Source: Cudoniella acicularis (lineage: Eukaryota; Ascomycota; Leotiomycetes; Helotiales; Helotiaceae). From it: a stretch of DNA of 64,000 nt. The notes under the pieces were generated by a model that was given only the letters and a program-made list of their open reading frames with translations, was not told the DNA's origin and did no database searches. Location of the stretch: contig JAAMPI010000103.1 of the NCBI GenBank assembly GCA_013054445.1, positions 1-64,000 on the forward strand, written 5' to 3'. Made by a program: the position numbers and the translations under genes. Below, in pieces: positions 61,605 to 64,000 of the stretch. Position 1 is the stretch's first letter. Each line of letters starts with the position of its first letter.

Positions 61605-61955
61605 TCAATAAACTCCCAGTGGACCAGGTGTCTCGAGCGCGTCCAAACCTCTCTTCGATTTTACCACACCAATTGTTCCCTGAATAGAACCCAGTCCGAT
61701 ACTGCCAACTCCTGGTGTAGCTCCTAATGCCCAAGTTCCCAATGCCGTGCTCGCAAATGTTTGTGTAAAGGGAAGGTAAGTTGCGCTCGTAACTCCATTC
61801 ACAGTAAACAGCGATGGCGCCGTCGTGGTAGTGGGATATTGTGAAGCGGCCAGCGTAGCAGTGACCACACCACCGCCCTGTGCAGCTTGCGCATCCGCGA
61901 GCGCTACCAGAGATGAAAGAAAGGAGAGGACGAGCGTAGAAGGTTGAGGATACAT
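61605..61955 (-). CDS. Small secreted protein with a C-terminal Kex2-like site
   Basis: Single-exon gene of 116 aa, started at MYPQPSTLVLSFLSSL because this gives a clean signal peptide (hydrophobic core LVLSFLSSLVALA, likely cut near ADAQA). The mature part is Thr/Gly/Ala-rich without cysteines: TLAASQYPTTTTAPSLF, TYLPFTQTFASTALGTWALG and the repeat-like GVGSIGLGSIQGTIGVV. A dibasic KR (101-102) precedes the last 14 residues GLDALETPGPLGVY, which Kex2 could release. The frame extends 59 codons further upstream with an in-frame ATG, but that extension would bury the signal peptide. No family is recognised. A cell-wall or extracellular role is inferred. Confidence 0.65.
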   Translation of the reverse strand: MYPQPSTLVLSFLSSLVALADAQAAQGGGVVTATLAASQYPTTTTAPSLFTVNGVTSATYLPFTQTFASTALGTWALGATPGVGSIGLGSIQGTIGVVKSKRGLDALETPGPLGVY

Positions 61956-64000
61956 GTTTGCGGTCGGATTCGCAAGGATTGAATGCGGCAAGGGTGGTGG
62001 AATTGACAGTTGCTCATATACTTCGTAGATTGTGTTTGCTTGCAGGTTCGTGATTCGGTGGTTCTCGGATGAGGCGTTCAAGATCAAATCCGGCTGTTGT
62101 GCCCTTCTTCTAGATAGTCGTCCGTACGGCACAGACTTGGAGAGCCGCTGGAATGGATGTGTCGAGTTGTGTTTCTTCTCCGCAACGAGTGTCGTGTGCC
62201 TTCATGTACTTGTAATGCCGACTTGCCGTACCACGGATTTGGTGAAAACGGTATTGACAGTGACGATGAAAGGAGGATGGAGAATCCTGAAGACATTCAG
62301 GAGTAGCAAACGGTCGCCGACCCACTTCCAACAACGTGTTTCACGTGATGTGAAATTTCGGCTGCACCAAGGAAACCTCCGAGGCCAATGATGGTGATCC
62401 ATGACGTGAGACCTCCCGGCTATGAGAAGTTCTTTTTTAAGCATTTCAGCTGCCTCCATTCTCAAGTAGTTGCACTATATCCCAATTAATTTTCAGCGCT
62501 TAGGGATGTTAAAACACTATTGTAAATCATATGTGTTCGATTCCATTTTATAGTTTTCTGTAAAGTACTTGTTCTAGTCTTTCAAAACCTGTGGTCCTAA
62601 AACTCTAAATACTTTAGAATTGGAAATACGGTTTTATTGGCTACTCAGTGTAAAAAACTGCGTAATTAATCGCAGCGGAAAAGCCAAGAATGGCCAGCCA
62701 AAACGTAACCCTCTTCACGGATTATTCCCAGGGGCTTGTGGACTTATGTGCTCAGTCTGCTGGCTGCCCGTTTAGGCCGATTTAAACGCAGATAGGATGC
62801 GGGCTAGAATTTGATACTTTGCTGATATAGTTGTCCATGAGAGATGCAGCTGCTATACGCGGGCGGATAATGTCATTTAATCATTGTCCAGGTCTCGCGG
62901 ATCTTGCAGCTCAACTCCGTAGTCTCGATTGGAGTCCACGATCTCCAACAATGAGTGTGGCACTTGATGCAGGGGCCAGGAGGGGCCAGGCAGGTCGAGA
63001 TCATCTTGGGACAGGAATCATTTTTGGTGATTTTGGTCGCTGGTTATGATCCCACCCCCGGAGTCCGCACCATCAAACACGGTCATGCCGCAGTTGCCGT
63101 CGACAGACGAGAGACGAGTTTCGCAAGGGATTCGCGGCCAGAGACGAGTTACGATTGCAATGGACATGGCAGATACCCTGAGCAGCTCCCATATTACAGG
63201 TGCGCGGACAAAAAACGACGATGAAGTCGGTGAGCAATAAGGTGCGTAGGCCGTGGAACTCAATCTTTGATTCTTTGGTGCTGGGCGGTAGAAACTAGAA
63301 CGAGCTGGAGCTGGAGCTGGAGCTGGAGGTGCGAGTGGAAACCACTGGAATAGGGGCGATGGCATGGCGGATCCGGAGCAGGATCGAACGAACGAACATG
63401 ACCAACCCCTCCTGCAAGTTCCAACGCTGAGCGCTCACCACAGCGCGGCGCTCTCACGCGCAAGACACCGGGTGATGGAACACATTGGATAGATCGCCTC
63501 ATAAAGGAACAGCAGAAAGAGAAAAAAGCTGCAGTAAACAGAGATAAAGCAGAATTCGCACAACAACACAGCGAGTAGCCAGCTGGGAGCAGCGAAAATA
63601 TGTGTATGTAAGCCCCACGGCGGGCTCTGATTGGCTGGCCCATGCCTTAAACCTCGCTCCCATCCGAACAGTGAAGACACGCCTGCTCACGCACAACCAC
63701 CCCAAGCCAACCTAATATTGAGAATAAAAGAATGGCACACAGCAATCTTCGCCTTGCTTTAAGAGCAAGCCATCCTCCTCTTCCACACCCGCCATAACAT
63801 GACCATCCCCACACCACCGCATCCATCGACATCCACCAACAGAACCTCCGCATCGAAATAATTTTCGATCAGGTCACCAAAGTCGCGACGATCTGGTACG
63901 TGAACCGCGAAAAAGCCTTCACCCGATTCTTTCTGACGCTGTGGTATTTAGTCGCACGCCGCCCTGCCAACTCCTCCACCCCGATCCATCATCTCCCACC
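61956..64000. other. Right-end interval
   Basis: Upstream region of the secreted-protein gene followed by about 1.8 kb without a certain gene. Short repeats: GGGGCCAGG duplicated near 62971-62989, and (GAGCTG)n at about 63301-63326 followed by GAACGAACGAAC near 63386. An open frame reaches the right edge (listed separately). Confidence 0.4.
63798..64000 (+). CDS. Possible partial exon running off the right edge
   Basis: The frame is open for 67 codons from 63798 to the end of the window and reads IDIHQQNLRIEIIFDQVTKV, then ATIWYVNREKAFTRFFLTLW. That looks like protein with an aromatic, membrane-like segment. It has no ATG of its own: the nearest ATG (63799) is in another frame and stops after 20 codons. 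It could be an exon whose start lies in a spliced or misread upstream region. No family is recognised. Confidence 0.25.

Noticed and set aside
63301..63326. (GAGCTG)n run as a functional element
   Set aside because: A simple hexanucleotide repeat; nothing beyond slippage is indicated.

Overview
This is a nuclear genome segment of a filamentous ascomycete (Pezizomycotina). The evidence is many short GT-AG introns (mostly about 45-80 nt), about twenty-two eukaryotic housekeeping genes on both strands, and family variants typical of moulds: a mitochondrial-type M20 amidase, an RTA1-like membrane protein, a Get2-type GET receptor, and a RasGEF carrying an N-terminal GTPase-like domain. A Leotiomycetes/Helotiales origin is my guess from overall protein flavour; I could not test it. 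I saw no rRNA, tRNA, CRISPR or intact transposon.

Layout. 1-1524 is gene-free and holds a purine-rich degenerate tandem repeat. 1525-14185 is dense: homocitrate synthase (-), SEC31 (-), an RRM protein (+), an NDUFA4/B12D-like respiratory subunit (-), COX12 (+), an M20 amidohydrolase (-) and SDE2 (-). 14623-20344 holds an intracellular GH43 glycosidase (+), RPS10 (+) and an 11-exon zinc polyol dehydrogenase (+). 20345-23165 is empty apart from a possible gene relic. GET2 (-) and an RTA1-like 7-TM protein (+) follow, then 2.4 kb with a degenerate direct repeat. 29303-44121 holds GEP3 (-), MRP49 (+), HUL4 (-), RPL15 (-), an unknown charged protein (-) and PSP1 (-). After a 4.3-kb gap come NFU1 (-), a HIT zinc-finger protein (+) and an unknown basic protein (-). 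After a 3.5-kb gap comes a RasGEF (-), and near the right end a small secreted protein (-). An open frame runs off the right edge.

Functional themes. Mitochondrial genes are prominent: the NDUFA4-like gene with COX12, and GEP3 with MRP49, are both head-to-head pairs whose partners act in the same process; NFU1 and the amidase also carry presequence-like N-termini. Other genes serve COPII coats (SEC31), tail-anchored protein insertion (GET2), ubiquitin ligation (HUL4), ribosomes (RPS10, RPL15), splicing (SDE2) and lysine synthesis.

Notable points. Three genes (SEC31, GET2, MRP49) each need one base removed from a mononucleotide run to restore the family reading frame, which looks like a run-length sequence error but should be checked. 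COX12 and MRP49 each appear to contain a 3-nt microexon, RPS10 has its start codon split by an intron, and seven introns carry unusual GTT donors.
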